This document shows positions 25,203-33,178 of a DNA stretch of 64,000 nt, one piece after another. Source of the DNA: JAHBXL01 sp964409775 (GTDB lineage Bacteria; Planctomycetota; Phycisphaerae; Phycisphaerales; UBA1924); NCBI GenBank assembly GCA_964409775.1, contig CAYPEI010000003.1:206325-270324 (forward strand). The letters are read 5' to 3'. Position numbers and translations under genes: made by a program. How positions within the stretch are numbered: the first letter of the stretch is position 1; each line of letters begins with the position of its first letter. The notes below the pieces were generated by a model. The model saw only the letters and a program-made list of their open reading frames with translations. It searched no databases and was not told the origin of the DNA.

Positions 25203-25823
25203 ATGCGCCACCGCAAGGGCGGTTTCAAACTTGGCCGGACGACGGCCCACCGGGCAGCCACGCTGCGCAATCTTGCCGCGGCGATGTTCGAGCACGGCCA
25301 GATTGTGACCACGGTGACCAAGGCCAAGGCCATGCGTTCGCTGGTCGAGAAGATCGTGACCCTTGCCAAGAAGGGTGATCTTGCCTCTCGGCGGCAGGTC
25401 ATCGCCCTGCTTGGGCGAGATCGCCTTGGTTTCGACTGGCTTTGGCTCCCGGCCAAGTCCAGCGACCAGGAGAAGGCGGCGGTCGATGCGTTGCGCGACC
25501 GGGCTTCGAAGTACTTCGATGTTCCCGAGTCCGCGGACGTAGAGCGTAACCGCTACGGCGAACTGCGCAAGGCTCCGAAACTCGTGAAGCACATCTTCAC
25601 GCACGTCGCTCCGCGGTTCAAGGACCGTGCCGGCGGGTACACCCGCATAATCCGTCTCGGCAAGCACCGGATCGGCGACGGGTCCGAACTCGTCCTGATC
25701 CAGTTTGTCGGTGCGGAGGAGGGCCCTGAGATCGGCGGCAATCCCAGCACCCGCCGCCGTCAGGCGGACCGCCGTCAGGCCTACGCGGCCAAGGTCCGCA
25801 AAGAGGCCAAGGCCGCGGCCTGA
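25203..25823 (+). CDS. rplQ: 50S ribosomal protein L17 with internal insertion
   Basis: L17 sits at the exit-tunnel rim. 206 residues compared with about 115-130 for most bacteria. The N-terminal domain is standard: MRHRKGGFKLGRTTAHRAATLRNLAAAMFEHGQIVTTVTKAKAMRSLVEKIVTLAKKGDL. Residues about 71-126 form an insertion with charged and aromatic residues before the conserved LVKHIFTHVAPRFKDRAGGYTRIIRLG block. A charged tail of about 35 residues follows. Start ATG 25203. It is the last gene of the cluster. Confidence 0.95.
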   Translation: MRHRKGGFKLGRTTAHRAATLRNLAAAMFEHGQIVTTVTKAKAMRSLVEKIVTLAKKGDLASRRQVIALLGRDRLGFDWLWLPAKSSDQEKAAVDALRDRASKYFDVPESADVERNRYGELRKAPKLVKHIFTHVAPRFKDRAGGYTRIIRLGKHRIGDGSELVLIQFVGAEEGPEIGGNPSTRRRQADRRQAYAAKVRKEAKAAA

Positions 25824-25843
25824 GCCCGTCCAGCATCCATTCC

Positions 25844-25879
25844 AACGGCCCGGGCAGAATCGCCCGGGCCGTTTTCTTT
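25844..25879 (+). terminator. Strong intrinsic terminator of the ribosomal cluster
   Basis: AACGGCCCGGGC (25844-25855) pairs perfectly over 12 bases with GCCCGGGCCGTT (25862-25873), loop AGAATC, followed by TTCTTT. Marks the end of the S10-spc-alpha supercluster. Confidence 0.9.
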
Positions 25880-26036
25880 CATTTTTGGCGATTTTCGGAC
25901 TTGGTTTGGCCGCAACCCGGAATGGGTGCTACGGTATCCTCAGGTCTCCGGTGCCGCGGTGGTCGCGGGTTTGCCGGATTCTCACAGATGGATCCGTGCC
26001 GCGTTCGCGGCCGGGCGTGTTCACGGGAGTTGATCC

Positions 26037-26291
26037 ATGAAGAAGTCTCTCTTTGGTTTTGGCGCGATCTGCTGCGTTTCTGCCGTTGCTCTCCTGGCCG
26101 GATGTCAGAAGAACGATGCGTGCTGCGGCAAGTGCAAGGAGACCGCCGCGGTCGCGAAAGACGGCGAAGTGACGCCCGCAAGCGCGAAGACCGGCACCTG
26201 CGCGTCCAGCTGCGCCGAGAAGAAGGCCTGCTCCAGCACCTGCACCGACAAGAAGGCCGGTGAGTGCCCGATGAGCAAGCAGCAGAACTGA
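26037..26291 (+). CDS. Small cysteine-rich lipoprotein
   Basis: 84 residues, not a named family. The signal ends in VALLAGC with Cys23 as lipidation site, so the mature protein is about 61 residues and membrane-anchored. Eight more cysteines follow in pairs or clusters: Cys29, 30, 33; Cys55, 59; Cys65, 69; Cys77, with C-x3-C spacing repeated twice, in a Lys/Ala/Thr/Ser-rich chain. This could bind metal or form disulfides; neither is shown. Start ATG 26037 has GGGAG upstream. It is followed by its own terminator, so it is a single-gene unit. Confidence 0.85.
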   Translation: MKKSLFGFGAICCVSAVALLAGCQKNDACCGKCKETAAVAKDGEVTPASAKTGTCASSCAEKKACSSTCTDKKAGECPMSKQQN

Positions 26292-26316
26292 GTCCCAACG
26301 CGACCTTGAATCCCGC

Positions 26317-26357
26317 AAGGCCCGCCTGGATGAATCCCGGCGGGCCTTGTCGCTTTT
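26317..26357 (+). terminator. Intrinsic terminator after the Cys-rich lipoprotein
   Basis: AAGGCCCGCC (26317-26326) pairs with GGCGGGCCTT (26339-26348) around a 12-base loop, followed by GTCGCTTTT. It separates the lipoprotein gene from pheS. Confidence 0.8.
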
Positions 26358-26412
26358 CATCGGCCCAAGGCTCGGCATGCCACGCAGCCAAGTCTTGCTG
26401 CCGGGGTTGCAC

Positions 26413-26429
26413 TACACTCCGGCCCGATG
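26413..26429 (+). promoter_or_regulatory. -10-like element directly upstream of the pheS start
   Basis: TACACT (26413-26418) is followed by eight bases and ATG 26427, with no Shine-Dalgarno. A terminator lies just upstream, so this must be close to the true promoter; strong case for a leaderless transcript. Confidence 0.6.
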
Positions 26430-27449
26430 CTCGAAACTCTCAACGACCTCGAGGCCTCGGCCCTCGCCCTGCTCAAGTCCGCGGCCGATTCCGCCGCGCT
26501 CGAACAGTGGCGCATCGAGTTTCTCGGTGCATCCGGCAAGGTGAAGGCCGCGCTCGGCGCGGTCAAGGACATACCGAAAGAGCAGAAGCCCGCGTACGGC
26601 CAGCGTATCAATCAGATCAACGCCGCCCTCACCGAGGCGTTCAAGGCACGGCAGACCGAGTTGGGCGCGGGCGGCGCCGGGTCCGGGTCGGCGCCGGCAA
26701 TCGACGTGACCGAGCCCGGCCTCGCGTTCTCCACAGGGCTCGGCCGGCGGCACATCATCAGCCGCGTGCGGGATGAACTTGTCGAGGTCTTTGCCCGCAT
26801 GGGCTTTGATGTCGCCCAGGGACCCGAACTCGAGGACGACGAGCACAACTTCGTGCGGCTGAACATCCCGCCCGAACATCCCGCGCGGGAGCCCATCGAC
26901 AACTACTACATCGATGACCCCGCGTCGACGAAGTTGCCGCGAATGCTCCGCAGCCAGACTTCGACCGTGCAGATCCGCGTCATGCAGTCGACGCGCCCGC
27001 CCATCAAGATCGTGGCCCCCGGCCGTGTCTACCGCCCGGACACCGTCGATGCGACGCACAGTTTCATGTTCCATCAGATCGAGGGCCTGTACATCGATCG
27101 CGCCGTCTCCATGGCCGACCTCAAGAGCACCCTCCTCCACTTCGCCAAGGGCTACTTTGGTCCCGATGCCGAAGTCCGCCTCCGCCCGAGTTACTTCCCA
27201 TTCACCGAGCCTTCGGCCGAGTTCGACATGAAGATCCGCCTCCGCCCCGACCAGCCGGCCCGCTGGATCGAACTCGGCGGCTGCGGAATGGTGGACCCGG
27301 CAGTGCTGGAAGCGTGCAACATCGATCCCGAAGAATGGACGGGCTTTGCGTTCGGGTTCGGGATCGAGCGACTGGCCATGGGCAAGTACGGCATTCCGGA
27401 CATCCGGATGCTGTTCGAGAACGATCTGCGGTTCTTGCGGCAACTTTGA
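26427..27449 (+). CDS. pheS: Phenylalanine--tRNA ligase alpha subunit
   Basis: Catalytic subunit of the alpha2-beta2 enzyme that charges tRNA-Phe. 340 residues. The N-terminal coiled-coil arm spans about residues 1-85 (with FLGASGKVKAALGAVKDIPKEQKPAYGQRIN). Class II motif 1 (ISRVRDELVEVFARMGFDVAQGPE), motif 2 (VYRPDTVDATHSFMFHQIEGLYID) and motif 3 (GFAFGFGIERLAMGKYGIPDIRMLFENDLRFLRQL) are complete. pheT does not follow, although pheST operons are common; the next gene is unrelated. Starts at ATG 26427 next to a -10-like hexamer. Confidence 0.97.
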   Translation: MLETLNDLEASALALLKSAADSAALEQWRIEFLGASGKVKAALGAVKDIPKEQKPAYGQRINQINAALTEAFKARQTELGAGGAGSGSAPAIDVTEPGLAFSTGLGRRHIISRVRDELVEVFARMGFDVAQGPELEDDEHNFVRLNIPPEHPAREPIDNYYIDDPASTKLPRMLRSQTSTVQIRVMQSTRPPIKIVAPGRVYRPDTVDATHSFMFHQIEGLYIDRAVSMADLKSTLLHFAKGYFGPDAEVRLRPSYFPFTEPSAEFDMKIRLRPDQPARWIELGGCGMVDPAVLEACNIDPEEWTGFAFGFGIERLAMGKYGIPDIRMLFENDLRFLRQL

Positions 27450-27504
27450 CCGATTGGCAGCCGCGGCAAGTGTTCAAGACCTCCATCGTGACAGGGGCAT
27501 CCTC

Positions 27505-28110
27505 ATGAGCCAGTTTGAAAACCCTGCGACTTTCGGCGAGCCCGACCTTGGTGCGGAATCGCACACGTGGCCGAAGGTCGTCGGCATCATCAGCATCGTC
27601 TGGGCTTGCCTCGGACTGATCTGCAACGGCTGTTCGGCGGTGTCGCCGCTCCTGCAGCCCTTGATCATGAACGCGATGCCGCCCGAGATGCAGCAGCAGG
27701 CGCAGACTCAGAACATCGCCGTGAGTGTGCTGCTCGCGGTCTTGGGTCTGGTGATGTCCTGCCTCCTTCTGTATGCAGGTCTCCAGACGATGCGGTATTC
27801 GCCGAAGGGTCGCATGCTGCACCTGGCCTGGGCGATCGCATCGGTCATCTTCGGGCTTGCCGGCGCGGTGTATGGCTACGGGCAGATGAAGCAGCAGATG
27901 GCGATGCAGATGCAGCATATGCAGAACGATCCGAACACCGCCGCGCAGGCCAAGCAGATGCAGCCGATGATGGAGATGATGGGATTCCTCACCTTCGGTT
28001 GCACGATGCTCCTGGTGATGGCCTGGCCGATCTTCATCCTCATCTGGTTCGGACTCGTCAAGCGGCGCCCGCAAGACATGGGCGCACCCCCGCAGGAACT
28101 CGTCGCGTGA
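27505..28110 (+). CDS. Membrane protein with Met/Gln-rich segment
   Basis: 201 residues, not a named family. Three to four membrane helices: about residues 24-45 (VVGIISIVWACLGLICNG), 70-95 (IAVSVLLAVLGLVMSCLLLYAG), 105-125, and 155-180. Between the third and fourth lies a remarkable run around MKQQMAMQMQHMQND and KQMQPMMEMMG, with more than ten Met within about 35 residues. Met-rich patches can bind Cu(I), but a structural role is equally possible. Start ATG 27505, 55 nt after pheS. Its TGA overlaps the GTG of the ROK kinase, implying coupled translation. Confidence 0.8.
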   Translation: MSQFENPATFGEPDLGAESHTWPKVVGIISIVWACLGLICNGCSAVSPLLQPLIMNAMPPEMQQQAQTQNIAVSVLLAVLGLVMSCLLLYAGLQTMRYSPKGRMLHLAWAIASVIFGLAGAVYGYGQMKQQMAMQMQHMQNDPNTAAQAKQMQPMMEMMGFLTFGCTMLLVMAWPIFILIWFGLVKRRPQDMGAPPQELVA

Positions 28111-29093
28111 GCACCGGCTCGCACCACCCGCAGCACCTGTACGGTCTTGACATCGGCGGCACCAAGATCGGCCTCTGCATCGGCACGAGCGATGGCCGCG
28201 TCCTCGTCTCCGACTCCATCCCAACCGACCACACCGCCGCGCCCCAGGCGATTCTGTCGACGTGCCGTGATCGCCTTTACGCCATGCTCGGGAGCGTCCC
28301 CGGGCCATCCGCCACGCCCGCCGCGCTTGGTGCATCCTGTCCCGGCCCACTCGACTATCCCGGCGGCAGATTTCTTGACCCGCCCAACATGCCGCGCTGG
28401 CACGGCTTCCCCATCCGCGACTGGCTCGCCGCCAACTTCCGTTGCCCAACCGCGTTGATGAACGACGCCAACGCCACCGCCCTCGCCGAATGGAAGTGGG
28501 GGGCTGCCCGTGGCACAACGACCGCCGTCTACCTCACCATGAGCACCGGCATGGGCGCGGGCCTGATCATCGATGGTCGTCTCTACGAAGGCCCCCTCGG
28601 CCTCGCCGGTGAGATCGGCCGGATCCGCCTGCGCGACGATGGTCCGGTCGGTTTCGCCAAACGCGGCAGTGCCGAAGGGTTCCTCTCCGGACCCGGCATG
28701 AGCCAACTGGCCGAGCAAGAGGCACTCATCTGTATCCAGCGCAACGAGCCCTCCCCGCTTCGCGCCATTGTCGAGTCGGGCGCGAAGATCCGCGCTGAAG
28801 AACTGTGTTCGGCCTCCGCTGCGGGCGACCCTGCCGCTCGCCGCGTCACCGATCGCCTTGCGGTCGAACTTGGCCGACTCTGCACCATTCTCACCGACAT
28901 CCTCAACCCCGATGTCATTGTGCTGGGCACCATTGGCACCGCTTTCCCCGACCTCTTCATTCCCGGCGCCACGCGCCACATGCTCGAAGAAGGCGTTGCC
29001 GCCGCGGCCCGGCACGTGCGGATCGTGCCCTCCGCTCTTACGCACCGCGGAGACCAGTCGGCGCTGTCGATCGCCGCGCGGCTGATTGACTGA
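28107..29093 (+). CDS. ROK family sugar kinase lacking the zinc motif
   Basis: 328-residue cytoplasmic protein of the ROK family (glucokinase / N-acetylhexosamine kinase like). GTG start 28107 overlaps the upstream stop. ATP-phosphate loop is LYGLDIGGTKIGL (Asp15-Lys20); the sugar-binding and catalytic segment is LMNDANATALAEWKWGAARGTTTAVYLTMSTGMGAGLI, where the Asp of NDAN is the usual general base. The ROK consensus GHxxxx...CxCGxxGCxE is not present: GEIGRIRLRDD has Arg for His, and the region GFAKRGSAEGFLSG has no Cys, though the Glu is kept. So it is a zinc-free ROK member; glucokinase activity is plausible but not certain. Confidence 0.88.
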   Translation: MSTGSHHPQHLYGLDIGGTKIGLCIGTSDGRVLVSDSIPTDHTAAPQAILSTCRDRLYAMLGSVPGPSATPAALGASCPGPLDYPGGRFLDPPNMPRWHGFPIRDWLAANFRCPTALMNDANATALAEWKWGAARGTTTAVYLTMSTGMGAGLIIDGRLYEGPLGLAGEIGRIRLRDDGPVGFAKRGSAEGFLSGPGMSQLAEQEALICIQRNEPSPLRAIVESGAKIRAEELCSASAAGDPAARRVTDRLAVELGRLCTILTDILNPDVIVLGTIGTAFPDLFIPGATRHMLEEGVAAAARHVRIVPSALTHRGDQSALSIAARLID

Positions 29094-29313
29094 CAGTTGC
29101 CCTTGAGCGTCTGTCGGCAAACCCCCTGGGCATTTATCGGTCCGTCGCAGGATTCCGGCAAGATGGGCGGTCGTGACCATTCATGACGGCGCAGATTCGG
29201 CGCGCACGGGCGTCTTCCTTGGCCTGCAAGACTGCTGAATCGGATCTTTTCCACGTCGCTGCCGCGTCCGGAGTATCCAGGACACATCGGCGAGTCCTTC
29301 GAAAGGGAAAGAC

Positions 29314-30054
29314 ATGCAGTTCAGCACCAAGACCGTTGCCGCAGTGTCCGTCTTCGCCGGTGTCGCCGCGAGCGCAAGCGCTCAGTATGCCACCGTGAAT
29401 CCAGCACCGAGTTCCGAGTTGGGCCACGCGGCAATCTTGAGCAGCATCTACGGCGGCTCGTGGTCCGCCTCCGGAGTAAACGTGACGAGCGGCGCCTCCA
29501 CCGCGATGCGCATCATGGATGCAGGCGCCCCGGGAGGTGCGGGTGTCTCCCTGGCTTCGCTCGCGACCGCTTCGTCGCAGGATGACATCTGGCACGGCGG
29601 CATCGGCCAGGTCGTCACCGTTGAAGCCCGGGCGAAGTTTGCCGGCGACTCGCACATCTTCGGCTGGATCGATGACACCCAGGCAGAACCGGTCTTCCAG
29701 CCGATCATCTCGACTTCGGCCTTTGGATCGCCCGTGACCGTTGAACTCAGCCCGTCGTTCCGCTGGGCGCTCCAGAACGTCTCCACAGGCCGGACATTCA
29801 CGTCGCTCGCGTCGAACAACACCGGCACCGGCGCCTATTCGAATGCGACCTATGACCAACTTGTGTCATACCACGTGACCGGCCCGGGCGGCCTGAACCA
29901 CCTCGCGCTGTTCTGGGAGGATCGAATCGCTGGCCAGGGCGCGGACTACGACTACAACGACGCTGTCGTGACGGTGACCGTTGCCCCTTCGCCGGGGACT
30001 GCCGTTCTCGCCGGTGTCGGGCTGGTCGGGTTGGTCGGCCGCCGCCGACGCTGA
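29314..30054 (+). CDS. Secreted DUF4114-like protein with PEP-CTERM-like tail
   Basis: 246 residues. A signal peptide ends near SASA-Q23. The C-terminus has VAPSPGTAVLAGVGLVGLVGRRRR, that is a Pro-containing motif, one hydrophobic helix and an Arg cluster: the layout of PEP-CTERM or related exosortase sorting tails, with PSPG in place of PEP. Near residues 195-222, HLALFWEDRIAGQGADYDYNDAVVTVT matches the FWED...DxDYND core of DUF4114, a probable calcium-binding beta fold of surface proteins. Probably exported and anchored or released at the cell surface. It is followed by a terminator and so stands as its own unit. Confidence 0.85.
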   Translation: MQFSTKTVAAVSVFAGVAASASAQYATVNPAPSSELGHAAILSSIYGGSWSASGVNVTSGASTAMRIMDAGAPGGAGVSLASLATASSQDDIWHGGIGQVVTVEARAKFAGDSHIFGWIDDTQAEPVFQPIISTSAFGSPVTVELSPSFRWALQNVSTGRTFTSLASNNTGTGAYSNATYDQLVSYHVTGPGGLNHLALFWEDRIAGQGADYDYNDAVVTVTVAPSPGTAVLAGVGLVGLVGRRRR

Positions 30055-30086
30055 AGCCCGAGGTAACTCCAGACTGCATCCTTTCG

Positions 30087-30126
30087 CGCGGCCCCACATC
30101 CCTTCGGTGTCGGGCCGCGTTTGTTT
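30087..30126 (+). terminator. Intrinsic terminator after the DUF4114-like gene
   Basis: CGCGGCCC (30087-30094) pairs with GGGCCGCG (30112-30119), with a further ACA/TGT pairing inside, then TTTGTTTG. It also lies at the 3' side of the convergent HEAT-repeat gene (30144). Confidence 0.8.
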
Positions 30127-30143
30127 GCCGTCTGGAGGGCGGG

Positions 30144-31433
30144 TTAGCGGAAATCGGGGAACGGGTGGAAATAGGGCACCTCACCCGCCCGGACGCGCTG
30201 GAACGGATCCTCGCTGAATGACCAGTACATGTCGTGCCTGAGCATGCTCTCCTCTCGACTCTCCGGTGGTCCGGTCCATTCACGCAGGATCCGTGTGCAG
30301 ACCCTGCGGGCCTGAACGTCCGGGGAGGTCATCGCGAGCAACTCAACCGCCGGGCGAGCGGGCTCTCCGAGCGCATACAGGGCACCGGCCGCCAACTTGG
30401 CGTTGCAGTCGACATCGTCGCCGAACAGGTGGGGCAGGAGTGACTTGGTGATCTGCGCGGCCATTCCGGTCTTCCGGGCATATCCCGCCGCGCAAGCCGC
30501 GAAGAACCGCTGCTGAGGATCCTCCGATGCCAGCCCCGTCAGCAGACACTGCTCGGCCTCGGAACCGCAGCGGGCCAGAAAGCGCAGGCTCGAACGCGCA
30601 TTGTGAACCGGGGTGTGGGCTCGTTGGCCGGGCCCCCAACGGGGCGCGGGGCCGAACGGCAGCGCGTCGTCGATGAGCCCTTCGACCGACACCTCGATCA
30701 GTTTCAACGGAGGCACACGCGTTTGAAACGGGCCGACCTCGTACCACCGAGGCACGTACCGGTTTCTGAGCACGTCAGCGCATAACTGACGCGTCTGCCA
30801 GTCCTTTGAACTCAGACCTCGCTCAAGGTACGGCTCGGCGGTCGCTCCGAGCGACGTCAGAATGCCCATGCCCCAGTCCGCATTCCGCGGCTCGCTGTCG
30901 TCTGCCAACGCTTGAACGGCCGCGGCCGCCAACCAACCCGTCTGTCGCTCTGACAACTCGCTGCGGTCGTATCGCGCCTCGAGTTCGAACCGCACATGCC
31001 GCGGCGACCACTCGCCCAGACCGTACTGGAGGGCAAGCAGCAGAACGGTTGGCGTTTCACACACCCATGCCCCCCTTCGGATCGGGCGAGCCGAGTATCC
31101 GGCGAGAGCGACCGAGAGCAGGATCAATGCGACCGTGCCGACGCGCAGTCGCCGCGGTCTTCGCCATGCGCCGGCCAGACCTCCGCAGTGCCGCCCGCAC
31201 TCCGGGCACCGGATTCGCCCATCCGCCGCGGCAGGCGTTCCCCGAAGGTCATAACCGCATGTCCCTGCGATCGGCCATGTCCAGGGAAAGAGCCAGTTTG
31301 ACCAGGGACGTCGATTGCCGGGGCAGAACACCCCCCCGGCGCGACTGCGCCACCAGCGGATGCACCAGCAGGCGATCAGCACGAAAGACGCGATGAGCAG
31401 CCAGAACGCGATGTGTTCGACGCGGCGGGTCAT
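30144..31433 (-). CDS. Membrane protein with CxYDLRG zinc motif and HEAT-like repeats
   Basis: 429 residues. TM helix at about residues 8-26, then a rubredoxin-like motif GTCGYDLRGT...RIRCPECGRHCG (about 58-85), which has the YDLRG signature common in planctomycete proteins, then a second TM helix (about 98-116). The rest is helical with spaced repeats such as ELSERQTGWLAAAAVQALADD, LSSKDWQTRQLCADVLRNR and LASEDPQQRFFAACAAGYARK, suggestive of HEAT-like alpha solenoid. It may be a protein-binding scaffold at the membrane; no catalytic motif is seen. Start ATG 31433 follows GGGGAG. Confidence 0.78.
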   Translation of the reverse strand: MTRRVEHIAFWLLIASFVLIACWCIRWWRSRAGGVFCPGNRRPWSNWLFPWTWPIAGTCGYDLRGTPAAADGRIRCPECGRHCGGLAGAWRRPRRLRVGTVALILLSVALAGYSARPIRRGAWVCETPTVLLLALQYGLGEWSPRHVRFELEARYDRSELSERQTGWLAAAAVQALADDSEPRNADWGMGILTSLGATAEPYLERGLSSKDWQTRQLCADVLRNRYVPRWYEVGPFQTRVPPLKLIEVSVEGLIDDALPFGPAPRWGPGQRAHTPVHNARSSLRFLARCGSEAEQCLLTGLASEDPQQRFFAACAAGYARKTGMAAQITKSLLPHLFGDDVDCNAKLAAGALYALGEPARPAVELLAMTSPDVQARRVCTRILREWTGPPESREESMLRHDMYWSFSEDPFQRVRAGEVPYFHPFPDFR

Positions 31434-31465
31434 CTCGCTCCCCGGAGGTGGAGTCGCCTACATCG

Positions 31466-32062
31466 TCACTTGATCTCCAGTCTCCCCAGCAACTCCGGCT
31501 GTTCGCAGGGCGTGAGTTCATACAGAACCAGATTGCCCGTCTGCTTCCTGAACAGCGTCAATTTTCCGTCCGCCCGGGGCTTCGCCTGCAATGACATCGG
31601 GTTCTTGATGTCGCCGCCGGTCCAGTTGCCCATCAAGGCTCGCGGATCGGAAAGCGTTCGGTCATCTCTCGCGAAATCGATGAACACCAGTGTCGGGAGC
31701 GTCTGCACTTTCGCCATGAGAATCAGCGTCTTCTCCCCGATGACCCGCCCGTTGTACTGGTCGGTGTAGGCCCAGCCGACAACCTCGAGCCCGTCCGGAA
31801 CATCGCGCAAGCCCAGCGCGGTCCCGAAGCGGTCTTTGATCGTCTTGGCGAACTCCACCGGCTCGGTGCACACAAACTCGGGCACAAATCCGTGGGCGGT
31901 GAGCCGTTGGTAGACCTCCGAAGGGGCGATCTCCTTTGGTCCCGGTCGCGTGGCCCACATGTACGCGCCGATGCCGCCGAGCACGACCAGAACGCCCAGC
32001 AACGCGATTAGCCGCGTGTTTCCCGCGCCCCATCGTGATTCACTGGTGACACGAGTGCTCAT
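31466..32062 (-). CDS. Membrane-anchored protein of unknown function
   Basis: 198 residues. One N-terminal TM helix at about residues 17-38 (LIALLGVLVVLGGIGAYMW) and a soluble, probably extracytoplasmic domain. The domain has alternating beta and helix-like segments (LTAHGFVPEFVCTEPVEFAKTIKDRFG, LEVVGWAYTDQYNGRVIGEKTLILMAKV) and ends KLTLFRKQTGNLVLYELTP. Not assigned to a known family. Start ATG 32062 is preceded by GAGGAG. It follows the next gene (32091-33116) by 28 nt on the same strand, so the two are likely co-transcribed. Confidence 0.75.
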   Translation of the reverse strand: MSTRVTSESRWGAGNTRLIALLGVLVVLGGIGAYMWATRPGPKEIAPSEVYQRLTAHGFVPEFVCTEPVEFAKTIKDRFGTALGLRDVPDGLEVVGWAYTDQYNGRVIGEKTLILMAKVQTLPTLVFIDFARDDRTLSDPRALMGNWTGGDIKNPMSLQAKPRADGKLTLFRKQTGNLVLYELTPCEQPELLGRLEIK

Positions 32063-32090
32063 ATGTCTGCTCCTCGAACGCTCACCAAGT

Positions 32091-33116
32091 TTACTTCCGG
32101 TCTCCAAGCCGCTTGCGCAGTCCCTCGCTGTCTCGCACGGCAAAGGAAGCCGCGGATCGCTTGCCGAACGCCTGCCCCTTGAACGCGGCATCATCCGAAT
32201 CGAGACTTCCGTCAGGCCCGATTCGCCACTTCGAAAATCCCTGCTTCAGGTGTGACGCCTCGTCGATGACGCGGTCTGCCGCGCGGACGACTGCGTCAAA
32301 TGCTGTCGCACGCCAAGCCGCGTTGTACGTCACCATGAATCGCCCCGCCTCCGCCTGCGCGGACTGTGGCTCGATTCCGGCCTGCTCCATCCTGGTCCGC
32401 GCTTCCCGCGGCACCTCTCGCAGCCGCTTTGCGAGTTCCGCCGCCGCGGATTTCAGGAGTTCGGCGCGGGTGACTCGGTCTTCGATGGCGGACAGGTCGT
32501 GCGGCGGTGGCCTCGACCAATCCGCGAACGCTCGTTCGACATCCGGCCAGACGGAAGCGATCTCGCCTTCCAGTTCCGATTTGATGGCTTCGAGTACGGC
32601 TTGCACGTTCGGATTGGTGCTCCGTGGCGAAACGCCTGGGGGCGGTGCACTTGGCCGTTCGCTCGCGTCAACTTCCGATGGAGCGGCCGGCTCCGGAGTC
32701 GATGCGGTGGTCGGTGCTCGTTGGAAGGACGTGCGCGAGGTTGGGCCGCCATCTGCCGATTGCGAGGCATTGAGCCCGGCCGTTTCACGAGGATCCGGCG
32801 GCCGAGCACTGCCACTGCGTGCGAGCAGCCCGCTCATCACCGCCACGCGTAGACAGATCATGAGCAGCAGGAGGACGCAGAAGACGCCGTTGGCGACGCG
32901 ATCCGAGCGTCGGGAGATCAACCACGACACAAGTGCGAGGATCCCAGCGGTCACCAGCGGCCAGAATGTGAACTTGAGGAGGAACGGCCCGAGCGCCTTG
33001 GAATGCCATCGCGGGTCGTTCATGGCATACAGCAGGTGCCCACAGGCGACAACCAGGAACAGGACCAGCACGCAAATCGAGCCGGGATTGACGGCGAAGC
33101 CTCGCCTGAATCGCAT
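32091..33116 (-). CDS. Membrane protein with Pro-rich linker, unknown function
   Basis: 341 residues. Three hydrophobic helices in the first 110 residues (SICVLVLFLVVACGHLLYA, FTFWPLVTAGILALVSWLI, GVFCVLLLLMICLRVAVMSGLL), then a Ser/Pro/Ala-rich linker (about 115-175), then a helical region with LEAIKSELEGEIASVWPDVERAFADW and LKSAAAELAKRLREVPREARTRMEQ, perhaps coiled coil. Not assigned to a family. Start ATG 33116 was chosen because a TACACT hexamer lies 6 nt upstream and the longer frame adds an unlikely N-terminus. Divergent from the GT2 gene. Confidence 0.75.
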   Translation of the reverse strand: MRFRRGFAVNPGSICVLVLFLVVACGHLLYAMNDPRWHSKALGPFLLKFTFWPLVTAGILALVSWLISRRSDRVANGVFCVLLLLMICLRVAVMSGLLARSGSARPPDPRETAGLNASQSADGGPTSRTSFQRAPTTASTPEPAAPSEVDASERPSAPPPGVSPRSTNPNVQAVLEAIKSELEGEIASVWPDVERAFADWSRPPPHDLSAIEDRVTRAELLKSAAAELAKRLREVPREARTRMEQAGIEPQSAQAEAGRFMVTYNAAWRATAFDAVVRAADRVIDEASHLKQGFSKWRIGPDGSLDSDDAAFKGQAFGKRSAASFAVRDSEGLRKRLGDRK

Positions 33117-33128
33117 GGACTCAGTGTA
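33114..33128 (-). promoter_or_regulatory. -10-like element directly upstream of the 33116 start
   Basis: Minus-strand TACACT (33128-33123) is followed by six bases and ATG 33116. No Shine-Dalgarno. The divergent gene has CACAAT at 33067-33072 offset to 33167-33172 on the plus strand, 6 nt before its GTG 33179, so both arms of this 62-nt divergent promoter region may give leaderless mRNA. Confidence 0.5.
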
Positions 33129-33178
33129 CCGTCCCGCTGTGGCTTGCTGCCGGCCCGCTTCCACGCCACAATCTGAAC

